Positions 42,069 through 53,981 are shown, numbered from the stretch's first letter. The stretch: DNA of 64,000 nucleotides from Aurelia coerulea (GCA_039566865.1 CM076949.1:10393501-10457500); one strand, 5' to 3'. The notes: a model not told the origin generated them from the sequence alone. Program-made: numbers and translations.

Positions 42069-43920
42069 GGCCTATGATAATTTGCGAAGTTTTTAAAAAC
42101 TTCGCAAAAACTTTGCAAAGTTTTTGCAAAGTTTTTTTCGATGTATCCGATACACACATAGAGAATGTCAAATGCATTGTAAACAACTAATTTAAGCAAA
42201 TTGAGAAAAATAGGATACTTTTAGAAAAACTTCGCAAATTATCAATTGGGCCCCCTGATTGATAATTTGCGAAGTTTTTTTAAAAACGGCCCAGAAATTG
42301 ACAAGAACCAGTGGAGAGCCTCGTGCCTCTGTAGAACATTGTAAAACACGTCAAATCATCACAGAACCTACGCTTTCAAATTATTTTAGTCGGTTTTTCA
42401 TGACGAAACTTGCAATCTCCATATGCTTAGGCCCAAATGTAGAATTGTTCAAAAACAACAGGCAAAAGCAGGTGAGTTACTTTATTTGCCACTAAACCAG
42501 CTTGCCTTGGTACTTTCTTCCTCATAAGATACAACAATATCAAGTATCGGACACATTTAATGGCATTTTAGAAAAACTTCGCAAATTATCAATTGGGCCC
42601 CCTGATTGATAATTTGCGAAGTTTTTTTAAAAACGGCCCAGTAATTGACAAGAACCAATGGAGAGCCTCGTGCCTCTGTAGAACATTGTAAAACACGTCA
42701 AATCATCACAGAACCTACGCTTTCAAATTATTTTAGTCGGTTTTTATGACGAGACTTGCAATCTCCATATGCTTAGGCCCAAATGTAGAATTGTTCAAAA
42801 ACAACAGGCAAAAGCAGGTGAGTTACTTTATTTGCCACTAAACCAGCTTGCCTTGGTACTTTCTTCCTCATAATATACAACAATATCAAGTATCGGACAC
42901 ATTTAATGGCATTTTAGAAAAACTTCGCAAATTATCAATTGGGCCCCCTGATTGATAATTTGCGAAGTTTTTTAAAAACGGCCCAGAAATTGACAAGAAC
43001 CAGTGGAGAGCCTCGTGCCTTATCAATCATGGGGCCCAATTGATAATTCGCGAAGTTTTTCCAAAATGCCATCAAATGTGTCCGATACTTGATATTGTTA
43101 TATCTTATGAGGAAGAAAGTACCAAGGCAAGCTGGTTTAGTGGCAAATAAAGTAACTCGCCTGCTTTTGCCTGTTGTTTTTGAACAATTCTACATTTGGG
43201 CCTAAGCATATGGAGATTGCAAGTCTCGTCATAAAAACCGACTAAAATAGTTTGAAAGCGTAGTTTCTGTGATGATTTGACGTGTTTTACAATGTTCTAC
43301 AGAGGCACGAGGCTCTCCACAGGTTACTGGCAATTTCTGGGCCGTTTTAAAAAAAACTTCGCAAATTATCAATCAGGGGGCCCAATTGATACTTTGCAAA
43401 GTTTTTCTAAAATGCCATTAAATGTGTCCGATACTTGATATTGTTGTATCTTACGAGGAAGAAAGTACCAAGGCAAGCTGGTTTAGTGGCAAATAAAGTA
43501 ACTCGCATGCTTTTGCCTGTTGTTTTTGAACAATTCTACATTTGGGCCTAAGCATATGGAGATTGCAAGTCTCGTCATAAAAACCGACTAAAATAGTTTG
43601 AAAGCGTAGGTTCTGTGATGATTTGACGTGTTTTACAATGTTCTACAGAGGCACGAGGCTCTCCACTGGTTCTTGTCAATTTCTGGGCCGTTTTTAAAAA
43701 AACTTCGCAAATTATCAATCAGGGGGCCCAATTGATAATTTGCGAAGTTTTTCTAAAAGTATCCTATTTGTCTCAATTTGCTTAAATTAGTTGTTTACGA
43801 TGCATTTGACATTCTCTATGTGTGTATCGGATACATCAAAAAAAAACTTTGCAAAAACTTTGCAAAGTTTTTGCAAAGTTTTTGCGAAGTTTTTAAAAAC
43901 TTCGCAAATTATCATAAGCC
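42069..43920. mobile_element. 1.85-kb foldback element made of hairpin units
   Basis: The left end GGCCTATGATAATTTGCG and right end CGCAAATTATCATAAGCC are inverted. ATCGTAAA is duplicated at 42061-42068 and 43921-43928 (8 bp). Each arm contains about three units of some 345 bp, direct within an arm and inverted between arms, with the centre near 43022. Each unit begins with a 46-bp near-palindrome around TTGGGCCCCCTGA, flanked by CTTCGCAAATTATCAA and its inverse. No coding sequence. Confidence 0.88.
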
Positions 43921-44718
43921 ATCGTAAACGTTTTGAAATAGAATTGATGCACTAGGCACACAAGTTCGCATTGGTGCATACTCGAAAGCGCGGAAAAGAA
44001 TACGCAGACATTTTTGATTTCGAAGTCGTTTGCCTAGTGCATCAATTATATTTCAAAACGTTTACGACTTACCCAAATCACTCTCTAAAACGACTGCATT
44101 AGGTTATTTTAATGAAATTTAACGTGATGAAAACAGGCGTGTCTTTCTCTGCAACTTTTGGACTTAGGCCCTAACTGTACTCATAATGTCCTCGTCGCGT
44201 CAGTCAGGGCCTCTTTTGACATAGAGAGACGAATCGGAAGTAGGCATTGACAGCAGATCTACTAATCGCAGAGTCTTCTCATTTTATTTGGCATTTTGCA
44301 AACAAACAAAAATGTATGTTTCCGCGTTTTCGAGTTTGCATTGGTGCATACTTGAAAGCGCGGAAAAGAAAACGCGGAAATTGTTCATTTCAAAGTCATT
44401 TGCCTTGTTCATTCGTTTTATGTATTCGTCTGCACAGCCTTCTCGTTTTATTTGGGAACAACTTGCAAACAAACAAAATTGTTGATTTCCGCCTTTTTCT
44501 TTCCGTGTTTTCGAGTTTGTAGTGGTGTATACTCAAAATCGCGGAAAAGAATACACGGAAATTGTTTGCTTCGAAGTTGTTTGCATTGTTCATCAGTTAT
44601 TCAGAAAGACAGAGGATGTTTTAGTACTATATCATTCGGTTTTATCGCATTCTGAGTGAAAATTATATTTTCTGCGATTTCCGCGTTTTCCGCGCTTTTG
44701 ACCTGGCCGCCTCTCCAT

Positions 44719-44995
44719 CCCATTTCATCTTTACCAGAGACAAATTAAAAACTTGACATTTCTGACAACACTGCACAAAAAGAACACAAGAAGATGAGCA
44801 AGGCTCTCCAAAAAGATGCTATGCAGACAGAATTCATAATTAGTATAATTTTTGAAGCTCTTGAAACCCAAAATATTTCTAAAAGGAATGAAATTATAGG
44901 CTTGTGCACCACAAGGCTCTTACACCATTTTGTGCACCAGATTGTGCACCAATTGACCACTCTGAAATCTAGTTTTTAAATCTTTTTTATCCACA
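44719..44995. other. No gene seen
   Basis: Flank of the nested complex. A 61-codon ORF at 44794 has no recognisable domain. Confidence 0.4.
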
Positions 44996-44999
44996 ACGG

Positions 45000-45345
45000 T
45001 GCCCGTACAGAAAAAGCTGGGAAATCTTCCAGGTTTCCTGGGAAAAACTGGAGCTGGGGAAATGTGTAAAATTCCCGGGAAAGCTTGGTCCATGCTGAAG
45101 GTGAAAATGTGTTGAGGATTTCCCGGGAAATCCTGAGTAAGCTGGGAAAGCAGGGATCCCAGAAATCCAAAGAATCCTGGGAAAAACTGGAGCTGGGGAA
45201 TTGAGTATAATTCCGGGCAAAGCTTGGCCCAGACTGAAGGTGAAAAGGTGTTGAAAATTCCCGGGAAACCCCGGGTAAGCTGGGAAAGCAGGGACCCCAG
45301 AAATCCAAAGAATCCCGGGAAAGCTTGGCTAAAGGAAGGAAGCTT
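45000..45345. repeat. 138-bp tandem repeat, about 2.5 units
   Basis: GGGAAAAACTGGAGCTGGGG recurs at about 45040 and 45178, with AAGCTGGGAAAGCAGGGA and TTCCCGGGAAA words between. Reading frames on both strands reflect the repeat. Confidence 0.8.
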
Positions 45346-46685
45346 CCCAGAAAAGCTGGGGAAGTTTGGTATCATCGTTGATTTGATAACCCTCAACAAT
45401 TTCTCAACTAGCAAAATAACTATAAGCAATGATGCTCGAAAAAGTGCTGAAAGAAATCACAGGAAGTGCGAGAAAGTATCAAACTCATGGTCAGAAGTAA
45501 TGAGGAAGCTTGCAAGGCGACCAGTCCATGAAGAAAAATGAGACAAATATCTTGAGAACCTCGTGATAATATTCATTCATCAATGACTAAATACATATTC
45601 CTTCAACATGTCAACATATGCACTTTAAAACACAAAACGTTAAATGGTTAATAGTCTTAGCATTGCCCATCGTCTATTTCCTCCTTTTTCCGTGAAGGAA
45701 CAATGTCTTTTTTGCTCTCTCACCAATGTTACTGTTACAACTCCTGAAACATAAAGGTTTCAAACTTCGTTTCCCACATCTCAGAAAGCAGGTTCGCATG
45801 AACGAACGGCTAGTCTACTTTTTTATTCTGCAAGAATTGCTGAGTGATCTGAAGAACAGATATAAATGTCAATTGCCTTCCTGGTTGCTGTCAAAATTTG
45901 CGTTGCTAAGCTTGGTTATCCAAGAAACACTGTGTTGGAAATGTATCAGGGAAAGAAAGTGTCTTGTCTTTTCACCTCAATTTTTTATTTTTTCGATATC
46001 TGCAAAGAAAGGTCCTAACACAATCCAAGGAGAAGCTTGTGCTCAATATTAAAGATTTAAGGAAACATACCTTCTTTGTCCATTCAATTTGTGGTGTGCC
46101 GGTGTGCTTGACCTTGACATTTACAGTTCAGGGATCTTTGTGCAAGTCTGGAGCTCATCAGAAAGGCTTGCCTTTTGGATGATTGTTGAAGAAGAAGAAC
46201 TCAAAAACGTTTTCAAAAGCAAAAAGTTCACTACATTTAGACATTCCAAATTTTGGGATTCAAAATGCCTGCTGATGTCAGAAGCTGGGGAAGCAAGGGA
46301 AGCTAAGAAAATATCAGGGAGCTGTTTTTTAAAACTGTCAGGGGGTCAATAAAAAATAAACGTCTGACAATTCAATAAGACTGTGACAATGAAACCTAAA
46401 AAGACAGAATTTCTTGTCCCCCCGAATATTCTATTGCTTTAAAAAGACACAAAATTAAAAGCAGCATAGCAAATGCTATGAGCCAAAATGAAGGACATGC
46501 AACCATTTTTGGAGCAGACTAGAAGTTAGCTATGAGGCAATATTTTAAGAATTTTGGCAGTAAATACAATCTTTTAAAGCAGCGAAACAGAGGAACATGT
46601 ACAATATATTCTTGTCGGGGTTATTCAATATTTTTAAAGTTTGTGGAAACAATTGATCTCACAATGTTCACAATGTCCAATTCTG
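45346..46685. other. No supported gene
   Basis: Contains ORFs of 87-108 codons (45726-46052, 46089-46352) without a recognisable family. 46450-46690 is AT-rich and leads into the LINE. Confidence 0.4.
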
Positions 46686-46689
46686 CTGA

Positions 46690-49145
46690 GGCTTGACAAT
46701 CCCTGAAGCAGTATGTGCATGCGAATATGAGACATTCTGGATTGAAATTGAGAATGCTAAATCCAAGACCATTCTATGTTGCTGTGCTTACGGTCATCCA
46801 AGCTCTGACATCAATGCCTTTATTGACCACATGCAAGAAGTCTTGTCCAAGGTTGCCAATGAAAATAAAGCTGCTGTCATTATGGGGGACTTCACCATAA
46901 ATCTACTAAACTCTGAGAATCACACACTCACTAGTGAATTTATTAATGCTAGTTTTCCAGCCACTTCCAGCCACTTATACTTCAACCAACCAGGGTAACT
47001 GATTCAACAGCAACGCTCATTGATAACATCTTTTCTAATGATTTATCTTGTAATGTAACAAGTGGAAATGTCCTAGTACAAATTTCTGATCACTTCCCTC
47101 AGTTTTCTATTTTCATTAACTCTGCTCCTGACTATAATAATTCTTCCTACTGTGTTTATAATTACAAAAATTTTGATGAATCAAAATTCCTTGATGATTA
47201 TCAAAAAATGGATTTTTCGTTTCTAAATACTGATGATCATACTGTTGACCATAAATTTGGTCAATTCCTAACTAACCTCAATCAGCTTGTTGAAAAACAT
47301 TGTCCAAATAGAAATTAAGCAAAAAATCGTTGAAACTAAGAAACAAACCATGGATTAACAACCAAATCCAACATATGATGAGGGTCAGAGACAGAATTTT
47401 CCAGCAGTTCAAACATACAGAATCCTCTGAAGTTTATGACCATTATAAACTATTTCGTAATCGTGTTGTTAATGAGATAAAAGAAAGCAAAAAAATTACT
47501 TTCAAAATTATTTTGCTGAAAACAAATCAAATATGAAGTTGCTCTGGAAGGGGATCAGAAGTGTGATAAAAATGAAAAGTAATAGCGGTGAAACAAATTC
47601 GATCCCATTCATAACTAATGAGAATGGTAATAAGATAACTGATCCTAACTTAATTGCCAACAACTTTAATGACTATTTTATCAATGTTGCTAACAAAATT
47701 ACAAGTAAAATCCCTAGGAACTCAAATTCTCCTCTAAGATATCTAGCTTCTTCTAATAACAGCTGCTTCTTTATATCTCCCACTGTTCCTGTTGAGGTTT
47801 CTTCGATATTCCAGTCACTTAAGAAGGGTAAATCTACTGGGCCTAATAGTATTCCAGTCAAACTATTAAAAGTGCTTGACCCACACATTTCCATACAGCT
47901 CTCCCAAATCATCAATGAATCATTTCTAAATGGTATCTTTCCTGATAAACTAAAGATTGCTAAAGTTATTCCTATTTTCAAAAAAGGTGATGCCTCCAAG
48001 GATTAAAATTACAGACCCATCTCTTTGCTGTCAGTGTTTAGTAAGATCTTTGAAAAGCTCATGCATCAACGCTTGTGCAATTTTCTAGAACTTCATGAAA
48101 TCCTGTTTCAAATGCAATTTGGATTCCGCAATGGTCATTCCACTGATCATGTATTGATCAGTTTAAGTGAGAGAATTAAATCTACTTTGGACTCAAAAAG
48201 AATTGGCTGTGGGATCTTTATTGACCTGCAAAAGCCTTTGATACTGTCAAACATAACATTCTACTACAAAAACTTAGTCACTATGGAATAAGAGGCTCAG
48301 CACTGCACTGGTTTGAATCCTACCTTACGGAAAGACTTCAATATGTTTCAATCAACAATCATTCTTCTAGTCTTAGCAAAGTTACTTGTGGTGTTCCTCA
48401 GGGCTCTGTACTTGGTCCATTACTGTTTCTAATCTATATCAATGACCTGCCTAATGTATCCAAAGTGCTTTCTTTCTTCTTGTTTGCAGATGATACAAAT
48501 ATTTATTTTGAAACTGAAAATATTGCAAAGCTTCAGTATAAAATCAATAAAGAACTGATAAAAGTAAAGTCATGGCTCGAAGTTAATAAATTAGCTCTGA
48601 ACATTGAAAAAACAAACTTTGTTGTATTTCACTCCCCTAGAAAGAAATTGTCTGAGCATATTCTTATTAAATTTGGTAAGAAATTAGTGACCAGATCTAG
48701 ATATGTTAAATTTTTGGGCGTGCTGATGGATGAGCATCTTTCATGGAAATTGCATATTTCTGAGTTGACTAAAAAACTCTCCAGGACATCTGGGATCTTC
48801 TTCAAAATTAGACACCTCCTTCCGCAGGATATTCTGAAAAATCTTTACTTCTCTATTTTCTCTTCCTTTCTTAGCTATGGTTCATCAACTTGGGGTCTCT
48901 CTTATGATACTTACCTTGAACCTCTCTTCTTGTTGCAGAAAAAAGTACTCAGGTCTATCTCCTTTCAGCCCTTTTTCTCTCCTTCAACACCAATCTTCTT
49001 TTCTCTAAAAATTCTTAAACTAAAAGACATTATACATCATGATATACTCAAATTTGTCTACAAGTCTCTCAATGGACTTTCTCCTTCTCATTTTCTCTAC
49101 TACTCTAAGCTCAGTAACACTCTTCACAGTCATGAAACTTGTCAG
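46690..49145 (+). pseudogene. Jockey-superfamily LINE ORF2, damaged
   Basis: Pieces in order: EEP endonuclease from its middle (AVIMGDFTINLL, then ISDHFPQFS); a linker with stop at about 47318 and a frameshift near 47500; RT from 47533 (KKGKSTGPNSIP, KVIPIFKKGDA); a stop at 48004 just before NYRPISLLSVFSKIFEK; GFRNGHSTDHVL; a frameshift near 48230 in the IDLQKAFDTV box; GVPQGSVLGPLLFLIYINDL; and FADDTNIY at 48485. The thumb includes LNIEKTNFVVF and KFLGVLMDEHLSWKLHI. 5' truncated. The C-terminal part continues at 50567 after a hAT insertion. Confidence 0.88.
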
Positions 49146-50558
49146 CAGTGGCGGACTGGCTACCAGTCAGCCCACCGGGAAAACAACCAAAAGGGCGCCA
49201 ATAGGTGGTCAAGCTGCTTAAGTTTTAGTGAACGGGGCCCCAAAAAACTGTGTGTGGAGGAGAATCAGTTTCTTTCAAAACTATCTGATAATATCTTTTT
49301 AAACCCCTCGCCATGGACAGTGGCGTAGCCAGGGTCCTATTGTTCGGGGGCAAGTTGCGCGCGAAGCGAGTATGAATGGGGGTCTTTTTTGCAGGAAACA
49401 ACCTTTTTTTAGACAAAGCCACCCATAATCGAAGAATTCATGCGTGACAGATTGATTAGAACATTTTTCAGCGGAAGGGTTGAGTTGATTGAGCCATCGA
49501 GGGCCCATAGGAATGCTAAGGGTTGGGGCCCATGAAGAAGGTTTTTGGCCATCGTTTGTCAATTTCAATTTTTATTCGTCTTTCATCTTGAAACTCTTTA
49601 AAAACGCTAGAAAAACAGCAACTATTCGTGCAATTGAATGGTGCAGTTTAGTGAAATATAAGAAACATGAGGAACATAAAAAGAATGCGAGCGAAGCGAG
49701 CGGAAAATTTTTGAGAAGCATACGTTGACTTTCATGGCATTTTTGAAGAGAGGATCATTGTCGATAAAAATTAAGGAAGGGATACGTGGTATAAGTAACT
49801 GCTGGATGCATCTGGAAGTGTAGAAATCGCGATGAAGTGGACAAGTGGCAGCATGTTGCCAAATACGAAAATGTAAATACACATAGAAGTGCTAGCGAAG
49901 CAAGCAGAAATTTCTGAGAAGCGCTTAATTTGATTGATATTCTTTCCCAAATAGATGCAATACAGATACACAGTTAAAGGTGTGCCTAAGTTGGATTCAT
50001 TGATTCTAATAAAGCTACAATGCCTGGACATGATAACAAGCGAGGCGGTAGCAAGATGTTCTACGAGACATAGTACGATAGATGTTTTGAACTGCGAGCG
50101 AAGCGAGAAGAAAATTTTTGGTATCCTTGTGACGTAAATAATGTGAAGATGTCATTTAGTAGTTAAAGGATGGACTTCCTTTTTTCCTTATTACCTTTAC
50201 AAGCAGCGTTGCTACAACTGTCGGAGGAAAATACAACTTCCCCCCCTTCAGTTAATGGGGGTCCGGGGGCTTGCTCCCGGACACTGTTTGAAACCACACC
50301 ATTTAGAATGTCGGAAAATGCCCTATTATGAATATTAAAGGCTTCTTTGTACACAATTTGCTTTTGAGAAGAAGATTCTCATCTAGATAGACTGCATTTG
50401 CATTTGAAATACATGAAAAATATGTATTGATCATTTTTAGTTCTGTACGATGATTGTTTTGTTTGCCATTTAAAATAACATGTTTTTTGAAAAACAAACT
50501 TGAGGCAAAGAGCGCACCGGGAAATTTCCCGGTGTCCCGGTGGGCCAGTCCGCTTCTG
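49146..50558. mobile_element. hAT-type element, 1.4 kb, inside the LINE
   Basis: The left end CAGTGGCGGACTGGC and right end GCCAGTCCGCTTCTG are inverted with two mismatches. The flanks CTTGTCAG (49138-49145) and CTCGTCAG (50559-50566) form an 8-bp duplication with one difference. Subterminal CCCACCGGGAAA / TTTCCCGGTGTCCCGGTGGG also pairs. The interior has four GCGAGCGAAGCGAG-like words and another CAGTGGCGTAGCCAGG left end at 49320. No transposase; LINE coding frame resumes after it. Confidence 0.88.
49320..49560. mobile_element. Second CAGTGGCG left end nested in the hAT element
   Basis: CAGTGGCGTAGCCAGGGTCC is followed by a GCGCGAAGCGAG word and GAATGGGGGTC. No matching right end or duplication was found, so only one terminus can be supported. 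Confidence 0.45.
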
Positions 50559-50566
50559 CTCGTCAG

Positions 50567-50750
50567 GCAGCTAGGGGTGACATTTTTCAATCCATAAGGA
50601 ATACCTTTCTCTATGGTCTCAGGTCTATAAAGTATTTTGGTGCTAAACTATGGAATGACACCTATTTTCATTAAAATGTCAGTTTCGTTTAATATTTTCA
50701 AATCAAAATTGAAGGAATTCTTTGTCAATGGTTATGGTCTTTGATTTTGC
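50567..50750 (+). pseudogene. C-terminal end of the split LINE
   Basis: Resumes after the hAT: a GDIFQSIRNTFLYGLRSIK-like stretch, FGAKLWNDTYFH, then a frameshift or stop and FNIFKSKLKEFFVNGYG. This is the usual jockey-type tail (RGxxLWN...FKxxLKxF). Confidence 0.75.
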
Positions 50751-50997
50751 GTAGGATCAATGCAATACGCTGGCGCCCGTAAGAGGTCAGAATATTAGGC
50801 CGAACGCAATAAATAAGAAAGAGTAAATTTGAATAAATGTTTCTTGGCGATTGCATTGTTTATTAGGCTAACACAGCAGAACTCATTCCGAGGCACACAA
50901 TCAATGCGCATGCGTAGGATCAATGCAATACGCCGGCGCCCGCAAGAGGTCAGAATATTAGGCCGAACGCCATAAATAAGAAAGAGCAAGTTTGAAT
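50751..50997. repeat. Two 86-bp direct repeats
   Basis: 50751-50836 and 50912-50997 both start GCGTAGGATCAATGCAATAC and end with GAAAGAG...TTTGAAT, with about five differences. The second copy runs into the next LINE fragment and the first follows the previous LINE end. Confidence 0.85.
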
Positions 50998-51392
50998 GTT
51001 AGAAACTTGCAGAAATTAATGACAGAAATCTACCAGTCCATGAATCATCTTAACCCATCGCTTATATGGGAATTTCATGAAAAGAAACATGTAAGTTATA
51101 ATCTAAGGATACAAAATCTTTGCAAACTGCCACAAATAAAGACACAGGGCTATGGGCAAGAATCACTGTCATTTAGAGGGAGTCTACTCTGGAATACCCT
51201 AGATGATAGTGTCAAAAATGAGCCAACACTTTCGGCTTTCAAAAAGAGGATCAAAGACTGGGCTGGTGATAAATGCACCTGCAAAATATGCCGCTAGTTT
51301 TTTGTATAATGTATATTTCTTTGTAAATAGTTGGTTTGAATTAGTACTTTTATGATTACTATTGTAAATACCAACTTTAAATATGGATTAAG
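50992..51392 (+). pseudogene. CR1-type LINE 3' fragment
   Basis: Encodes VRNLQKLMTEIYQSMNHLNP, then LRIQNLCKLPQ, FRGSLLWNTLDD and CTCKICR with stop. The 3' UTR contains TTTGTAAATAGTTGG and TACCAACTTTAAATA. Very close in sequence to the tail of the LINE at 23804. Confidence 0.8.
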
Positions 51393-51544
51393 TCAAAATG
51401 TTTGCTCAAGAGGTGTGCGGAAAGCGTTCGTTCGTTCCCTCGTTCGGTTGTTGGTTTGATTTGAAGACCCCTTCAGTTTCTGGTAACAAGTTGCTGAGTG
51501 TTTCAAATGAAAATGCATTACCAAAATAATGAAAATTGTATACC

Positions 51545-51912
51545 TATTTTGTATTTTGTCTGAGATGGTAATGTGCATGTGATAGAGGCAAGGAGGCCAG
51601 ACATTGTTATAATTGATAAAAAGGAAAAAAAGCTGTGTAATTGTGGATATTGCAGTACCCGCCGATGGAAGGGTACACGAAAAGGAAAGAGAAAAGGGGG
51701 AGAAATGCCAAGACTTGCGAAGGGAAATTGGAAGACTGTGGCAATTGAGAATGGTGCAGGTTGTTCCTGTGGTTGTAGGTGCCCTTGGAAGTGTGAAAAA
51801 AGAGTTTGACAGGTGGATTGAGAAGTTGAGGATACCGGGTGATGTCGGAGCTGCACAAAAGACTGCCTTGTTAGGAACTGCAAGGATCCTGAGGAAGGTG
51901 CTAGAGATGTAA
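51545..51912 (+). pseudogene. RLE-type LINE 3' fragment, frameshifted
   Basis: HVIEARRPDIVIIDKKEKK in one frame shifts by one base near 51630 to CVIVDIAVPADGRV, VVPVVVGALGSV and LLGTARILRKVLEM. The endonuclease PD and following D are both present, unlike 11326-11742. The tail ends in ATA/ATG repeats near 52000. Confidence 0.8.
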
Positions 51913-52019
51913 GAGAAAGATTTCCTGTTAGCCCTTGGTCATTTGTTATGACCCGCCTAACAGGAGGAATGACGGCAATTCCAACAGCCAGAGCGATAAT
52001 AATAATAATGATGATAATG

Positions 52020-52641
52020 ATGATAATTGCAGCGAGCGTAGCGAAGCTGACATTTAGAGAGATTCATTCCAGAATATACGGGGGACTTTGTAAACAAAGG
52101 AAACAGAGGAACAATAGCCATGACTCTTTCTCGTTGCTGTTGTTGCTACCAACAACAACAACTAGCTACGTGGCATAAGGAAGGCCTTTGTTTTCACGTT
52201 GGTTCTTCTACTTGCTTATTTGCAACCTTCGATTTTTGAAAAAGAAGGAAGCTGGCTTTGGAGGTCAAGAAGAAGAAGTCGATTTCACAAACTTTGGTAA
52301 GTAAAGAGGCTTTCTTTTTATCCTGTCTGTTTTTTTACCATTCATGGAATTGGTTGTCCAGCTGAAATGTTTCAGAGACGGGAAGCTGTCGCGGGCCTAA
52401 TATTAGCCCTTGTTGCTTGTCCTTGCACAACAAACAGAAATATGCTGGATATAACCGTTTTAGTGAATGGATCAAGGAACAATGTTCGAAATTTAGACGA
52501 ATAATCGCAAGGAATGGTGTGGTTAGGCCACATGGCATCTACGTTAGTGTAACAAGATTTTCCGTGTTTTTCTTGTCAGGAGATGTTTGCAACAGGAAAC
52601 CTGCACCAAGTCCAAGTGGATGCATTTTTAATAAAGAATCT
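52020..52641. other. No gene; one weak exon-like segment
   Basis: 52240-52296 reads KKKEAGFGGQEEEVDFTNF before GTAAGTAAAG at 52301-52310. A pyrimidine-rich tract upstream could serve an acceptor, but no ATG or family supports it. Confidence 0.25.
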
Positions 52642-52649
52642 GGAAGGCA

Positions 52650-52887
52650 CCCGGGGGCGGTACATTATATGTTCAGGCACGGGCATGTGCGACCCATATG
52701 GGTGGGTTTTTGGGGCTCAAAATTCTCTAAACAAGGGTCCTTTTTCGGCAGATTTTCCATCAGCATGGGTTGGGTTTGGCTGAAGTTCGCAGAAATAGTT
52801 TAAGTTTTGGCAATTAGAAGAGGGTACCTTTCTGAAAACCGGGCCACAGACCCCGTCCATCCACAACTCATATACCCCCCCCCCCTC
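52650..52887. mobile_element. CCCGGGGG-ended MITE, third relative
   Basis: Starts CCCGGGGGCGGTAC and ends ATACCCCCCCCCCCTC. The flanks GGAAGGCA and GGAAGGTA form an 8-bp duplication with one mismatch. The interior has GGGCATGTGCGACCC. The exact right boundary is uncertain by 2 bp. Confidence 0.6.
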
Positions 52888-52889
52888 GG

Positions 52890-53690
52890 AAGGTAATGCG
52901 CTTTTATGGCATTAGCTTCATTGGCTTACAACCATCGTAGGTAGAATCTCTAGGGACATGTTATACTGCGCCAATTATTTTTCACAAAATGCCAACATTT
53001 GTTTGTTATTTATCCAATTTTTCTATTTGCTGCAGGAGTAAAAGGCCAGTTGACTTTTGACATTGCAGTAAAAATCAGCATTGGGTCATCATTACTAAAC
53101 AAGTTACATTCTTGTAAACAAAGACCAGCACTGGATCAGCATTGTTATTTGCCTTGTGACATTATTCACACATTGTCACCTTCATTGAATTCATAATGGA
53201 CCGATGAACAATTGTTGAGACCACAGATAGTGCACTGAGAAGTCTTCAAACAAAGCTGTTCTTATTCATGCAAAACCTGTTGTGTACACTATTGAATAGA
53301 ACATTCAAGAGCTTGTTATGATGATACAGCTATTTGGCTATTTTTGCTGATGACAGTGAAGACATCTGTCGTACTATGGAAAATTGAACAGTTTATTATG
53401 ACCATTAGCAGTATCTCTGATGCGGATCAATGCAATTGGAAGCAATAAATGAGCAGTCTTTTGGAAATGTGTCTATTTCTCCTTCAAGAGTGCATGTAAA
53501 CATTCCTCTGGGCCATGTGAGGTGCCATCCAAAAGTAGAAGTACATGAAGTCCAGGGGAAATTTTCAACCATGAACATTAATTAGTTCTATCTGAATTAT
53601 TTGTGATGAATACTGTTGTTATGCTACTGCGAATGTCTTGAAGTTTCCAAATTTGTCATATTTTTGCATTGTTTTACACTCAAAGGATTT
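52890..53690. other. No gene seen
   Basis: ORFs of 60-100 codons without recognisable domains; no repeats noticed. Confidence 0.4.
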
Positions 53691-53698
53691 ACGGGCAA

Positions 53699-53856
53699 CA
53701 GTGGCGGACACTTTGCCAAATATTGGGGGGGGGGGCGAAGCTATATTGTTTCAGTTGAGAATCATTGTTTATTTCTATTGTTTCGAACAAAAGGTCTTCG
53801 TTCTAGCCAACAATGGGGCGTCGATTGCACCCCTTGCCCCCCAATTGCCGCCACTG
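53699..53856. mobile_element. 158-bp hAT-type MITE
   Basis: Ends CAGTGGCGG (left) and CCGCCACTG (right). Flanks ACGGGCAA and ACAGGCAA form an 8-bp duplication with one mismatch. Subterminal AATTGGGGGGCAAG-type G/C tracts. Confidence 0.78.
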
Positions 53857-53981
53857 ACAGGCAATTGCATTATGGACAACATTCTGAGCTGCACTCGCTT
53901 AACTATATTAACAACTAGTAATAATATTAATAATGATATTTGAGAAAATATTGTCAATGAGAGAAGAAGAATGTGCAGAAA

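Larger units (their letters stand above)
22583..44708. mobile_element. Outer GGCCAGGTC element, 22.1 kb with nested insertions
   Basis: The left end (GGCCAGGTCGAAAGCG) and right end (CGCGCTTTTGACCTGGCC) are inverted. GCCTCTCCAT is repeated exactly at 22573-22582 and 44709-44718. TIR homology extends several hundred bases (ACGCGGAAATCGCGGAA; TAGTACTAAAACAT; CCAAATAAAACGAGAAGG), with further inverted blocks to about 23480 and 38140. Subtracting the nested elements at 23489-37661, 38423-40767, 40773-42025 and 42069-43920 with their duplications leaves about 2.5 kb. That is close to the 2.1-kb relative at 18935. It is therefore a small foldback element bloated by insertions. No transposase found. 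Confidence 0.82.

Noticed and set aside
22583..44708. A 22-kb giant transposon with cargo genes
   Set aside because: Ends and duplication are real, but nearly all the interior is later insertions with their own duplications. About 2.5 kb remains, and no transposase or cargo.
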